Below the pieces are notes generated by a model. The model did not search any database and had not been told where the DNA came from. It was given only the letters and a program-made list of their open reading frames with translations. This document shows, one piece after another, positions 9,266 to 19,622 of a stretch of DNA of 58,339 bases. The translations under genes and the position numbers were made by a program. The DNA comes from JAUIAI01 sp963976885 (GTDB lineage Bacteria > Pseudomonadota > Gammaproteobacteria > Burkholderiales > Burkholderiaceae_E). Numbering within the stretch: the first letter of the stretch is position 1; each line of letters begins with the position of its first letter. Where the stretch lies: positions 1 through 58,339 of the forward strand of contig CAXBNM010000001.1 of assembly GCA_963976885.1 (NCBI GenBank), given 5' to 3'.

Positions 9266-11850
9266 CGAACTGCCTCAGCAGCATTGGCTTTGCCAGTGGG
9301 CGGGCCATCGGCTGGTGGGGGTGCCTGAATTCTGATGGCCAGCAAGACTATTTCTGCCATTGCAACCTGGGCGCCCGCCAAGTCGCCTGCCTTTGCGTAC
9401 TCTTCCAGAGTTCGGGCCGGTTCGGTGAACGAATCAAAGCCCACCGAGCCGGCTGAACCTTTGAGCCAGTGCGCTGATCCGGCCAGATCGTCCATTCGTT
9501 CTTCCAGGATCTCTTCTTGCATCTGGTCGATTCGTAACGGCAGGTTGTTGACGAAGCTGCGGATGATGTTGTGCAGTCGTGGTTGTGTATGCAATCGTGA
9601 CAGCAAGGGCTCAGGGGCAGCTTCAGGAGCGGCTACTGCGGCCGCTGTGGTCACTGCAGGCTTGGCGGCGGCCTCGATCGACGCGCTCTGGGCCGGCGGA
9701 TTGGCCGGCGCTGGCTGATGACTGGTTGCGGCTTTGGTGCCGCCGATTTCATGCGCGAGTCGCTCGAGCAGCAGATCGATGTCGATCGGTTTGGTCAGAT
9801 AGCTGTCGCAGCCAACTTCCTTGATCTCTTGCTCGAAGCCGGCCAATGCATGGGCGGTGAAAGCGATGATGGTGGTGGTAAAGCCTTCCTTGCGAAGCGT
9901 GCGTGTGGCCTCGTAGCCATCCATGACCGGCATCTGCATATCCATCAATACGACATCGAACGATTCGGCTCGTACCTTCTCGACGGCCTCCAGGCCGTTG
10001 CTGGCTTCCACGACATCAATGCCGGCGTCGGTCAGAACCACATTGACCAGTTGGCGGTTCTCGGGCGAATCGTCAACCACCAGCACACGACCGGAGTCGA
10101 ACTGCCAGGTTTCGTTCGATTGCTCGTCCGGGGCCGATGTCTGCATGGCCTCGGCCGCATCGATGAGTGTCAGCAACGCGTCGCTTTGCTCGGCCGCGGC
10201 GAGGGGCAGGGTAATCCTGAACTCGCTACCGTGCCCCATCTCGCTGGTCACGGTGATGTCACCCCCCATTGCGCGGGCAAACTTGCGACTGATGGTCAAA
10301 CCCAGACCGGTTCCGCCGAAGCGACGAGTGGTTGAGCTTTCGGCCTGGGTAAAGGGTTCAAAAATGCTCGCCAGCTTGTCCTGCCCGATCCCAATGCCTG
10401 AATCGCGCACGCAGATTTCCAGAACGCCACCGTCGCTGTTGTCCCGGTAGGCCTCGGTAATGGTGACCTGGCCCTGCTCGGTAAACTTGATCGCATTGCC
10501 GGTGAGATTGGTCAGAATCTGCCGCAGGCGGGCCGGGTCGGTTTTGATGGCGGCCGGTACCGGTGTCAACACCTCGAAGCTCAGGCCAACCGCTTTCTCA
10601 TCGGCGCGAACCCGCAGTATTTCGATCACATCGTGGATGATCTGATGAGGCGGATGGTCGATTTGCTCAACCTTGAACTCGCCGGCCTCTACTTTGGACA
10701 AATCCAGAATGTCGTTGATCAGTTCCAGCAGATGTTTGCCGTTGCGGTGAATGGTCTCAAGGTATCGGTCTGCTTCACCCGCGTTCTGTGTCTTGCCGCG
10801 CCTGATCAGTTCGGTAAAGCCCAAAACCGCATTCATCGGGGTGCGGATTTCATGGCTCATATTGGCCAGAAATTCAGTCTTGGCGCGGTTGGCCTGCTCG
10901 GCGTGTGCGGTTGCGGCCAGTAGTGCAACTTCCTTCTCTTCCAGTTCGGTAACGTCGTCGAGACTGATCATCGCGCCGTTGACGGTTTTATGGTCGCCCA
11001 TGATGGCCGCGCTATTGGCCAGGAAGGAACGAGAGATGCCGTCGGCGCGGCGAATCGATACCGGCAGATTGCGGGTGGAGATACCATCACGCATGGTCTG
11101 CGCCCAGGGCAAGGCATCGGCGGCTATTGCTTCGCCGTCACGGTTGTGCCATTCGAATCGGGCCGCCGGTGTGCCGATCATATCGTCGGCCTGTTCCCCG
11201 ACCAGTTCACAGAAGGAGCTGTTGGTCAGCACGATCTGGCCTTGTGCATCGATCAGCATCAGGCTTTCGGCCAGCGTATCCAGCGCGTTTCTGACCCGGG
11301 CCGGGACGGTCCGGGATGGGTCGAGATGGCGCAACATGCGGCCGAGATAGAGAAAGAACGCAACGAAGCAGATGGCGCACAGCGCGACCACCGACAGCAC
11401 TCGGTCGTCCAGCAGAAAGCCGATCACGCCGGGCCGGGTTACCGGCTGAAAGAGCAATTCCATTTGGCCCCAGCGGTCGCCGCCGCTGAGCAGCGGCACG
11501 ACAATCTGGGTTTCGGTGGATTCAGCGTCTGCCGGTGGCGACCAGCTCTGGGCATGATCGCCCGTCTGAACCAGCAAGGAGCTGTCGGCCTGGCGAACCG
11601 CCAGACTGGTCAGTGCCGGATCGCGCTCAACGGCAAAGTCGAGCATCTGTTGAACCGAGTTGGTGTCATCATGAATCAGTGCGGACATGGCGCCGGCAGC
11701 GACCAGTTCGGCGGTAGAGATCCGGTTCAGACGCTCGAGCTTGGCCCGATCGGGCAACATGCCGAGAAAGTAGACGATCAGCATCGCGCTCGAGACCAGC
11801 GAGACCAGTCCCAAAGTGAGCAAGACGCGTGCAGTTTGCTTGCGCTTCAT
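9262..11850 (-). CDS. Hybrid sensor histidine kinase (PAS-HisKA-HATPase-REC-Hpt), BarA-like
   Basis: An 862-residue inner-membrane protein. Two membrane segments (about residues 8-33 and 145-170) flank a periplasmic sensor of about 110 residues. A PAS domain follows, then the dimerisation domain with His333 in NMSHEIRTPMN, the ATPase domain (NAIKFTE, DSGIGI, GGTGLGL), a receiver with Asp637 in LMDMQMPVMDG, and a C-terminal Hpt domain with His794 in HWLKGSAGS. This is a complete four-step phosphorelay. The start ATG overlaps the adhesin stop (ATGA, 11847-11850), and the end overlaps the next gene's start, so expression is tied to the adhesin. The signal it senses is not known; a periplasmic cue related to adhesin export is plausible. 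Confidence 0.95.
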   Translation of the reverse strand: MKRKQTARVLLTLGLVSLVSSAMLIVYFLGMLPDRAKLERLNRISTAELVAAGAMSALIHDDTNSVQQMLDFAVERDPALTSLAVRQADSSLLVQTGDHAQSWSPPADAESTETQIVVPLLSGGDRWGQMELLFQPVTRPGVIGFLLDDRVLSVVALCAICFVAFFLYLGRMLRHLDPSRTVPARVRNALDTLAESLMLIDAQGQIVLTNSSFCELVGEQADDMIGTPAARFEWHNRDGEAIAADALPWAQTMRDGISTRNLPVSIRRADGISRSFLANSAAIMGDHKTVNGAMISLDDVTELEEKEVALLAATAHAEQANRAKTEFLANMSHEIRTPMNAVLGFTELIRRGKTQNAGEADRYLETIHRNGKHLLELINDILDLSKVEAGEFKVEQIDHPPHQIIHDVIEILRVRADEKAVGLSFEVLTPVPAAIKTDPARLRQILTNLTGNAIKFTEQGQVTITEAYRDNSDGGVLEICVRDSGIGIGQDKLASIFEPFTQAESSTTRRFGGTGLGLTISRKFARAMGGDITVTSEMGHGSEFRITLPLAAAEQSDALLTLIDAAEAMQTSAPDEQSNETWQFDSGRVLVVDDSPENRQLVNVVLTDAGIDVVEASNGLEAVEKVRAESFDVVLMDMQMPVMDGYEATRTLRKEGFTTTIIAFTAHALAGFEQEIKEVGCDSYLTKPIDIDLLLERLAHEIGGTKAATSHQPAPANPPAQSASIEAAAKPAVTTAAAVAAPEAAPEPLLSRLHTQPRLHNIIRSFVNNLPLRIDQMQEEILEERMDDLAGSAHWLKGSAGSVGFDSFTEPARTLEEYAKAGDLAGAQVAMAEIVLLAIRIQAPPPADGPPTGKANAAEAVR

Positions 11851-14800
11851 AGTGTGGCCCTGGGGGAATCGGACGCAAGGTCCGGCGCATCAGCAGGCGA
11901 GTCGTCCGCCGCTTGCTGGCGTGCCTGTTCAAGCATGGATTCAATGGACTCATCGTCGCCGGTGCCGCCTTCGGCAACCGGCATATTGCTCAGAACCGGC
12001 AACGGATCAATTGATCGCCATGCGGGCATCGTCGCCAGCACGCTGCTGAGCAGGGCGCCGCTGCGAATCAGCCAGAGTACATAGCCGATGGAAAGGGTTG
12101 AGCTGAGGGCAAACGACGAGGTAACGATCTGGCGATCAAATGACGTTTGCGCTTGGATCTCATCTTTGATGGATTGAAGCTGGCGACTGAAGTATTCGCT
12201 GGAAAAATCTACCTGCTCGATGCCGTAGCTGCGTTCGGTCTGGAGCTGATCGACGGGCAGATCAAAGCGTCGTTCACTCTCCTGATTATCGGACAGACCT
12301 TGTACGGCAGGCGGTATCTCGCGCCGGCCGGCCAGCAGCGCCGATTGGGCGTTGCGCTCGATCGGGCTCTGGCCGTCCGATGCCGAGTCTTCGACGAGCG
12401 CGGCCTGCGCCCGGCCACTGGCATTGTCGCTATCGCCGCCTGGTGTGTCGGCTCGTCCGTCGTTGTTGATCTCGTCGTCGGCATCGTCATCGCCGTCGGC
12501 ATCGTCGTTGTCCGTTGCTGAGTCATCGGCTACCTCATTGTCCGGTGCTTCGGCGGGTTCATCGGGAACAATGCTCGGTTGCAGGCTTTCGATGCCTACT
12601 TTGATAACGCCGCTGCGGCCGCCCTCGCTGTCTTCGATCTGGATTTCGAAGCTGTCATTGCTGCCAGTGGCTTTATCAGCCAGGTAGCTGACCTTGCCCT
12701 CGCTCAGTTGCTGCTGCGTGAACCGGTCACCCGTGTTGAGCTTGACGCCATCAAGAAGCAGGCTTCCCTGGCTTGGTGTGTTCAACACAACGAAGTGCAA
12801 CTCACTGGCATCGTCCTCGATGTCGGTTGCCGACAGCACGGCAGTGCTGAGAACCCGTTCGGTGCCGGGCTCGGCTGACGTCCACATGGATCCTGCCGGG
12901 CTTGGGCTGTCATTGACCGCAATGATTTCGATTGTGGTGCTGATCGTTACCGAGCGGGTCGGATCGTTCGGATCGATGAAGCTGGCTTGCGCGGCCCAGT
13001 TGCCGTTAACGTCCTGGTCGGGGCGGTAGTCGAGAGTCAGCAGGGCAGCGGCAATGTCGCTGACCGACCCACTCAAGCGCATGCTTTGATCGGCGACGCC
13101 GTCACCTTGAGTGAAGGTCAAGCCAGTGGTCTGTCTCAACGATAACGACCCGGACGACACCGCCAGGTTCAGCTCCAGCACGCTGGCGTTCAACGGGTCC
13201 GCGAAGTTCAGGCTTTGACCCCATGGGCTGGTCTGATCTTCCATGATCTGCCGGTTGCCCGACCATTGCGCGGTCAGGCCGTCGGGGTTGACTGCTACCC
13301 CGACGCGCAAAGACTGGGTGTCGGCTCGGACTCCGTCCGACGCGCTGACCAGGACGTGATAGATATTGTCGCCATCAGCATCCATTGGATTGTCCGCCGT
13401 TGGCAGGAAGCGAAAACTCAGAGCGCCGGAGGTGTTGTTGATGTTGAACGCCGCGGCATCTGTGCCTCCGGCGATCGTGTAGAACAGCGTCGGAGAGTCC
13501 GGGTCGTTTGCCCGTACCGTGGTCACAGCTGTGGTGCGGTCGGGCAGCGTGATACTGGCTGAGTCACCGCCGTTGTTGCTCGTGATCGTCGGCGAATAGT
13601 CGACTGTATTGATGACATTGAAAGTCAGGAGCGCGCCTGAGGTACTGAACAGGCCGGCGCTGTCGGCTACCTGGAAGCGAAAGCTTGCATAAGGTGAACC
13701 CACGCCATGCTCAACCGGGGTGAATACCAGCTCGCCGGCTGTCAGGCTGGCCTGGGAGATCTCCTGGCCGACAGCGACGCCTGTGCCGTTCAGGGACAGT
13801 GTGCCAAGGGTTGGCAGGGTATCAATACGTACGGCGCTGAGTGTGTCGTATGCATCCTGGTCGGCAAAGGCGAAATCTGCAACAGTCAACGCGGCAGAAG
13901 TTGATTCGTCGATGGTGCGCGTGTTGCCGTTGGAGGAGGGGGCCTCATTGACGTCGCTGACAGCAATGGTGAAACTGCGCTGGATTGTCGATCCATCGGA
14001 GGAACGCGCCAGTACATTGATTTGATGGGGCAGATCCGTCTCGAAGTCAAAGACAGCCGCATCGCTCACCGTGACCACACCGGTGTTTGCATCAATCGCG
14101 AACAGCGCGTCAGGGTTCGAATTGAGCTCGTAAGTAATGATGCGGCCGTTGTCTGTGTCAGTGGTCTGCACGGTAATGCCGACCGGGGTTCCTGCAACAG
14201 CATTCTCCGCGACGGCATCGGGCGTGGCGTCGCTGTCGATGATGGGATTCAGCCCTTCATTGACATTCGTCACCGCGACGTTGAAGGTTCGAGTGATGGT
14301 TGACCCGTCATTGGAAGTGGCACGCACGGTGATCTGATGCGATTCACTTGTTTCAAAATCGATGTTCGCGCCATTGCTGACAGTTACCACGCCGGTGTTG
14401 GCATCAATGCCAAACAGCGGACTGCTGTCGGGGTCGAGCGAGTAGGTGATGGTTCTACCCTGGTCGGTGTCGGTCGCACGAGCCGTAATGCCCGTGGCGG
14501 TGCCTGCGACTGAGTTCTCGGCGATGGAGTTGGCTGCGCCGTCGAGGTCCGCGATCGCCGAGAGGCCTTCATTGACATCGATGACATCGATCGAAAAGAT
14601 TCGAGTCGCCGTGGAGCCGTCGTCCGAACTTGCCCGAACGGTAATGAAGCGTTGTGCTGATGACTCGTAGTTGATGGTGGCGCCGCTATCAACGCTGACG
14701 ACGCCGGTATTGGCGTCAATGACGAACGCACTGTCGGAGCCCGGCTCGAGCGAGTATGTGATGGTGCGACCGCTATCAGTATCGGTCGCGTGAGCAGTAA

Positions 14801-17800
14801 TGCCTACCGTGGTGCCTGCCGCTGAATTCTCAAGCACCTGATTGTTCGCGTCGTCACTGTCCGTGTCGACGATCGCTGAGAGCGGCTCGTTGACATTGGT
14901 TACGTCGATGTCAAAAGTGCGTGTAACCGTGGAGCCATCGCTGGAAGTGGCTCGAATCTGAATCTGGTGTTGAGTGCCGTTTGGTGCCTCGTAGTTGATC
15001 TCGGCTCCGGTGGCCACCGAGACGACGCCCGTTGTCCCGTCAATTGCAAACAGGCCGCTGGGGTCGGACTCCATGGTGTAAGTTATGGACTGTCCGAGAT
15101 CGGCATCGCTCGTATGTGCTGTGATGCCAACCAGTGTTCCCTGGCTGGCATTCTCATTGACTGAGTTCGTGGCGCCATCGTCATCAATGATTGCCGATAA
15201 AGGCTCGTTGACATTATTGATCTGAACAGTGAAGTCGCGTTCGGAGTAAGAGCCGTCTGAAGAATCAGCTCGTATGCGTATCGTATGTTCTGTCGCGTTT
15301 TCGTAGTTGAAGCTTGCTCCGTCATTGACGGTCACTACGCCAACCGTGTCGTCCGCAATCTTGAACAGATTGCCAGGGTTGGAACTGATCGAATAGGTTA
15401 CTGTATCGCCGGCATCGGGGTCCGTGGCCGATGCTGTAATACCGACAGGCGTATTGGCGGCGGCGTCCTCTGAAATCGCGTCGACCCCTGCATTCGCATC
15501 AATGATCGCGGATATGTCGTCGTTAACGTTGGTCACGGAGATGGTGAACGTACGCTCGGTAAACGTGCCGTCGCTGGATGTGGCACGCACGACTATCATG
15601 TAGTCATCACCAGGCGTCCACGTGAAGCTTCCGGCCTGATTGACGGTCACGGTGCCGTCTGCGGGGTCGACAATCTCGAATCGATTGCCAGGATTACTGG
15701 TCAGGCTGTAGCTGATCGTGTCGCCATCGTCAGGATCGATCGCCAACGCGGAAATGCCAACCGATGTACCTCCGGTGGCCGTTTCAGGGATCAGATTGCT
15801 CGTGCCGTCAATGTCTGCAATTGCCGAAACGCTTTCATTGACATTGGCTATGCTGATCGTGAACGTCGCGGTCGTGAAGCTGCCGTCCGTTGATGTTGCC
15901 CGTACCTGGATCTGATGTTGCTGGGCTGCTTCAAAGTCAAGAGAAGCGGCCGCGACGACACTGACGACACCGGTAGATCCGTCAATGGCAAATCGGTTGC
16001 CTGCGTTGTCGTCGAGGGTATAAGTGATGGTTTCGCCTTCAGGATCCTGCGCCATCGCCGTGATCAATGCCAACGTCCCCGCAGGCGAGTTCTCTGCCAC
16101 TGTGTTCGGCGACGCGTCAGCGTCGCTGATCGGCCCCACAGATTCGTCGATATCGGTCACGCTGATCGTAAAGATTTTCGTTGTACTGCTGCCGTCCGAT
16201 GAGCGGGCTTCGACGGTCACATCATGAGTATCGGCGTCTTCGAAATTGATGGGTGTATTGCCACTGACGGTGATGATGCCGGTATTGGCATCGATGATGA
16301 ACCGATCCCCCGCATTGTCGATGAGAGAATAGGTGACGCTGTCACCGTCCTGATCAAGCGCTGCTGCCGTCACGCCGACAGTGGTTCCTGCTGCGGCGTT
16401 CTCGGCGATCCGGTTCACCGTAGCATTGTCGGCATCGCTGATTGCCGAGACCGGATCATTGGCATCGAGCACATTGATGGTGAAGACTCGATCACTGTAG
16501 TCGCTGGGCGACCCGGAAGACTGGGCGCGCACTTCGATGTCGTGCTGTTGGGCTGCTTCGTAGTCAATAGGCGTATTGCCGCTCACCGTCACGACACCGG
16601 TGGCGACATCGATGACGAAACGCCCTCCGGCGTCATCGAGCAGCGAGTATTCGACGGTCTCGCCGGCATCTTCGTCCTCAGCGTATGCCGTAATTCCTGT
16701 CAAAGTTCCTGCGCCGGCATTCTCGGTGACACTGTTCGGTTCGGTGATATCAGTGTCCGTGATTGCTGATACCGGATCATTCGCGTCGGTGACGGCGATG
16801 GTGAAGTCTTGTTGCGTGGAATCATCCGGGGACGTGGCCGCGACTGTTATCTGATAGCTGCCCACTCCTTCAAATTGAAGAGGCGTGTTGCCGGTATAGG
16901 TGACGACGCCGGTATTGGCGTCGACTGCAAAGCGGCCTCCCGCGTCATCGGTCAGCGAATAAGACACCGTTTCTTCGTCGCCATCGATTGCGTAGGCGGT
17001 AAGGCCGACTGCAGTGCCTGCGCTGGCGTTTTCGGCTATTGCGTTGGCGTCCGCTGTGTTGGCGTCGGTAACCGGCGAAAGTGGCTCAGGGACATTGCTG
17101 ATGCTGACGACGAAAAAGGCCTCGCTGAAACTGCCATCCGTTGAACTGGCGCGTATCTTGACCTGATGGGAGTCGTCGTTCTCGAAATCGAAGCTCGCCG
17201 TGTTGCTTACGGAAACCACGCCGCTACTGGCATCGATGACGAATCGGTTTCCAGGGTTGCTTATCAGTTGGTACGTAACGGTATCGTCGGGGTCAGGGTC
17301 GGTTGCCTGGGCGGTGATGCTGGTCTGCGTGCCGGCGGTGGCATTTTCGGGCAGTTTCGCGTCAGACGCGTTGCTGTCGGTTACCGCTCCAACCGTGCTG
17401 TCGTTATCCCGATTGGTCCATGGAATAACGACATCCGGCATCGCCTGATAATTGACGTCCGTACTGCCGGCAGTTGAAAAGGTGATGTTGTAAATAATGT
17501 CGCCGTCAATGATTCCGTCTTCGACCGGCGTAACAGAGAATGTTTGCCACGCGCTCCAGTTGCCCGAAGTGACGTTAAGCGTGGCCTGGCTCAGCGTACC
17601 TTCAGTTGGATCCGAGATCGTGGCGGTGATTGTGACGTCTGCGGTCGGCTGTGAGCTCAGTGCTACCCGAAAATCGACGCTGTTGCCTCCTTCGACAGTG
17701 AACTGACCACCAGGAAAATCAAAGTTGAGCGATACCGGCTCGAAGGCGGAGTTTGCCAGAAGCACACCTTGAGTGTCCGCATCGCTCTTGCCGCTGTAGA

Positions 17801-19622
17801 ACACTGTGCTGGTGGTGCCGTGAAGCACGATTTGCGGATTACTCTGTAAACGATGGGAGCTGACATTGATGCGTTGCGGATCGCTTATCGCGACGCCGGC
17901 AGCGTTGAAGTGGCGAACATAGACGTCGCTGTCGGACGTGAATGCTGGTATGGAATCCCAGGCAACGACGATGTTGCCACTGGCATCAAGCGCAATGCTC
18001 GGACTCGACTGATACTTGTCAAAGGATTGAAAATATTCGGTGTCTGATCCGATTTGATCCAGATTGGCGTCAAGTCTCTTGAAATACATGGCGTTGTCCA
18101 GAAAACCTTCCTGCCATGCCACGACGATCGCACCATTGTCGTTCATTGCTATTGCTGGACGTGCCAGAAAACCATGGCTGTGCACGTTGAGCTTGACTGT
18201 GTCTACCAGCCCGTTGCTGCCAATCTTCGCCAGTTCAAGATCGGGTGTTCCGGTGCCGGGGTCTTTGACGAACGCAATGACCGCCGTCTGGGTAGTGTTG
18301 TTGATGGCCACCACCGGAGTTTCATACTGTCGATTGTCGTTGGTCGACGCCAGCTGATCAGAGTTCAGCTCCTGATTGCCCTGGTCGTCAAAGGTCGCAT
18401 ACAGTATCTGGTCGTCGTCGCCGCCTTCTTCCTGCACCCACGTAATGATGAATCGTCCGTTATCGAACAGTGCGACTGCCGGTGTGCGCTGATCGTCCTT
18501 TGTTTCACGGCTGATGCGGAATTCGTACGGGTTCTCGTATACGGCGCCGCTCTTGCCAGCGCTCAGCGCGAGGCTTGGGCGGGCCATTGGTGTGCCATCT
18601 GCTGCGAAGCGCTGGGCATACAGGCCGTTGTTGTCGCCGTCCTGGTCTTCGGCCTCCCACACGACGATGAACTGTCCGCTGGCGTTCATGGCGACCACCG
18701 GGTTGGAGCGTTCCGTGCTGCCGCTTCGCGCTATTTCAGTGGCATTGCCGGTCGGCTGCCCATTGGTGTCGTACAGCCGGAAGTACACCTGATTGTTCTG
18801 ATCACTCTCCCAGACGACGACTACCGATTGGCCATTGGTGGCGATCTGATTGGCGCCGGTGGCTTCGCTGACATGTTGATTTCCTGCGGTACTCTGATTG
18901 ACTTGCTCGGTACGGGGGTTGTCGCCGAAGTTCAGGGTGCCGAGCCAGTTGTCGGTGGTCGCAGTGCTCAGGCCCGTAAAAGACTCGATGAGGCCGGTGC
19001 TGTCTTCCAGTTCCCAGTCGCCGCCCAGCGACTCATGGCCGGTGGTGTCGTTACTTGCCGCAACGTCGGCGCCGGTCAACTCGCTCAGCTCGTCGATCAG
19101 TGCCAGACCGGAGCCATCGGCGGTGAGGTCGCAGCCAAAGATCAGCAGATCGGCGTCGGTGCTCAGCAGCGGACGCCAGGAGGCAAATTGTTCGGCGAGT
19201 GCAGGCAGGGTGGTGTTTGACACCGATTGATTGCCCAACTCGAAACTGCCCGCCGCGCCATGGGTATAGATCTGTACGGATTGATATTGCTGATCGCTGC
19301 CAGTCAGGGCCTCGGTGACCGCCTGCAGGCCGTCGCTGTCTGCATCAAGCACCAGGTACTCGATCTGTACGCCGGCTTCAGCCTGGGCGGTGATGTCGGC
19401 AACGAGTGAATCCAGGTCAGGCAGGCGCTCATCGAAAACGGCCAGGGTCCAGGCATTGGCTTGCTGCTGACTTGCCGTGTTGGCGCTCTCTTGCGGTTCG
19501 GTGTGGGCGACGATGCTGGCATCTGCCGGCATCACATCAACCGGGCCGAGCAGCGCGGCGGCGTCGGCCGAATACAGGATGCGCTGGGCAACCTGTTCCG
19601 CAATGGGTGGGCGACCGCTCAA
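11847..19622 (-). CDS. Giant DUF4347/cadherin-repeat adhesin with C-terminal membrane anchor
   Basis: A 2591-residue acidic protein. I place the start at the TTG at 19622: GGAG lies 8 bases before it, inside the end of the upstream adaptor gene, whose stop is only 4 bases away. The frame extends 27 codons further, but those would overlap the adaptor. The N-terminus has no Sec signal but carries QRILYSADAAALLG, like the LEPR-xLL motif at the start of many giant exported proteins. A DUF4347 domain follows (about 60-220), then propeller-like repeats (about 250-590), a Calx-beta-like domain (about 620-735), eleven cadherin-type repeats (about 740-1895) with Ca-binding DANDP/NVNEP linkers, and further Ig-like repeats. 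Near the end come an Asp-rich stretch, a coiled-coil-like segment and a long hydrophobic segment (about 2498-2536) with a short tail. No RTX nonapeptides are seen. It is probably a surface-displayed biofilm adhesin. Confidence 0.9.
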   Translation of the reverse strand: MSGRPPIAEQVAQRILYSADAAALLGPVDVMPADASIVAHTEPQESANTASQQQANAWTLAVFDERLPDLDSLVADITAQAEAGVQIEYLVLDADSDGLQAVTEALTGSDQQYQSVQIYTHGAAGSFELGNQSVSNTTLPALAEQFASWRPLLSTDADLLIFGCDLTADGSGLALIDELSELTGADVAASNDTTGHESLGGDWELEDSTGLIESFTGLSTATTDNWLGTLNFGDNPRTEQVNQSTAGNQHVSEATGANQIATNGQSVVVVWESDQNNQVYFRLYDTNGQPTGNATEIARSGSTERSNPVVAMNASGQFIVVWEAEDQDGDNNGLYAQRFAADGTPMARPSLALSAGKSGAVYENPYEFRISRETKDDQRTPAVALFDNGRFIITWVQEEGGDDDQILYATFDDQGNQELNSDQLASTNDNRQYETPVVAINNTTQTAVIAFVKDPGTGTPDLELAKIGSNGLVDTVKLNVHSHGFLARPAIAMNDNGAIVVAWQEGFLDNAMYFKRLDANLDQIGSDTEYFQSFDKYQSSPSIALDASGNIVVAWDSIPAFTSDSDVYVRHFNAAGVAISDPQRINVSSHRLQSNPQIVLHGTTSTVFYSGKSDADTQGVLLANSAFEPVSLNFDFPGGQFTVEGGNSVDFRVALSSQPTADVTITATISDPTEGTLSQATLNVTSGNWSAWQTFSVTPVEDGIIDGDIIYNITFSTAGSTDVNYQAMPDVVIPWTNRDNDSTVGAVTDSNASDAKLPENATAGTQTSITAQATDPDPDDTVTYQLISNPGNRFVIDASSGVVSVSNTASFDFENDDSHQVKIRASSTDGSFSEAFFVVSISNVPEPLSPVTDANTADANAIAENASAGTAVGLTAYAIDGDEETVSYSLTDDAGGRFAVDANTGVVTYTGNTPLQFEGVGSYQITVAATSPDDSTQQDFTIAVTDANDPVSAITDTDITEPNSVTENAGAGTLTGITAYAEDEDAGETVEYSLLDDAGGRFVIDVATGVVTVSGNTPIDYEAAQQHDIEVRAQSSGSPSDYSDRVFTINVLDANDPVSAISDADNATVNRIAENAAAGTTVGVTAAALDQDGDSVTYSLIDNAGDRFIIDANTGIITVSGNTPINFEDADTHDVTVEARSSDGSSTTKIFTISVTDIDESVGPISDADASPNTVAENSPAGTLALITAMAQDPEGETITYTLDDNAGNRFAIDGSTGVVSVVAAASLDFEAAQQHQIQVRATSTDGSFTTATFTISIANVNESVSAIADIDGTSNLIPETATGGTSVGISALAIDPDDGDTISYSLTSNPGNRFEIVDPADGTVTVNQAGSFTWTPGDDYMIVVRATSSDGTFTERTFTISVTNVNDDISAIIDANAGVDAISEDAAANTPVGITASATDPDAGDTVTYSISSNPGNLFKIADDTVGVVTVNDGASFNYENATEHTIRIRADSSDGSYSERDFTVQINNVNEPLSAIIDDDGATNSVNENASQGTLVGITAHTSDADLGQSITYTMESDPSGLFAIDGTTGVVSVATGAEINYEAPNGTQHQIQIRATSSDGSTVTRTFDIDVTNVNEPLSAIVDTDSDDANNQVLENSAAGTTVGITAHATDTDSGRTITYSLEPGSDSAFVIDANTGVVSVDSGATINYESSAQRFITVRASSDDGSTATRIFSIDVIDVNEGLSAIADLDGAANSIAENSVAGTATGITARATDTDQGRTITYSLDPDSSPLFGIDANTGVVTVSNGANIDFETSESHQITVRATSNDGSTITRTFNVAVTNVNEGLNPIIDSDATPDAVAENAVAGTPVGITVQTTDTDNGRIITYELNSNPDALFAIDANTGVVTVSDAAVFDFETDLPHQINVLARSSDGSTIQRSFTIAVSDVNEAPSSNGNTRTIDESTSAALTVADFAFADQDAYDTLSAVRIDTLPTLGTLSLNGTGVAVGQEISQASLTAGELVFTPVEHGVGSPYASFRFQVADSAGLFSTSGALLTFNVINTVDYSPTITSNNGGDSASITLPDRTTAVTTVRANDPDSPTLFYTIAGGTDAAAFNINNTSGALSFRFLPTADNPMDADGDNIYHVLVSASDGVRADTQSLRVGVAVNPDGLTAQWSGNRQIMEDQTSPWGQSLNFADPLNASVLELNLAVSSGSLSLRQTTGLTFTQGDGVADQSMRLSGSVSDIAAALLTLDYRPDQDVNGNWAAQASFIDPNDPTRSVTISTTIEIIAVNDSPSPAGSMWTSAEPGTERVLSTAVLSATDIEDDASELHFVVLNTPSQGSLLLDGVKLNTGDRFTQQQLSEGKVSYLADKATGSNDSFEIQIEDSEGGRSGVIKVGIESLQPSIVPDEPAEAPDNEVADDSATDNDDADGDDDADDEINNDGRADTPGGDSDNASGRAQAALVEDSASDGQSPIERNAQSALLAGRREIPPAVQGLSDNQESERRFDLPVDQLQTERSYGIEQVDFSSEYFSRQLQSIKDEIQAQTSFDRQIVTSSFALSSTLSIGYVLWLIRSGALLSSVLATMPAWRSIDPLPVLSNMPVAEGGTGDDESIESMLEQARQQAADDSPADAPDLASDSPRATL
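13940..17400 (-). repeat. Eleven tandem cadherin-type repeats of about 100 residues
   Basis: Eleven units of roughly 300-320 bases each begin with a pattern like SAIxDxDxxxNxxxENAxAGT and end with FTIxVxNVNE. They have diverged in DNA sequence, so the array is old, but neighbouring units remain similar enough to recombine or cause misassembly. The Asp/Asn-rich junctions are expected to bind calcium and stiffen the rod. Confidence 0.85.

Noticed and set aside
13940..17400. Repeat array considered as CRISPR or satellite DNA
   Set aside because: The periodicity is about 300 bases and the units are diverged, coding and in frame, with no short identical repeats or spacers.
12147..19409. Many plus-strand frames of 60-390 codons inside the adhesin gene
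   Set aside because: They recur once per cadherin repeat, which shows they are reflections of the repeat unit, not genes.
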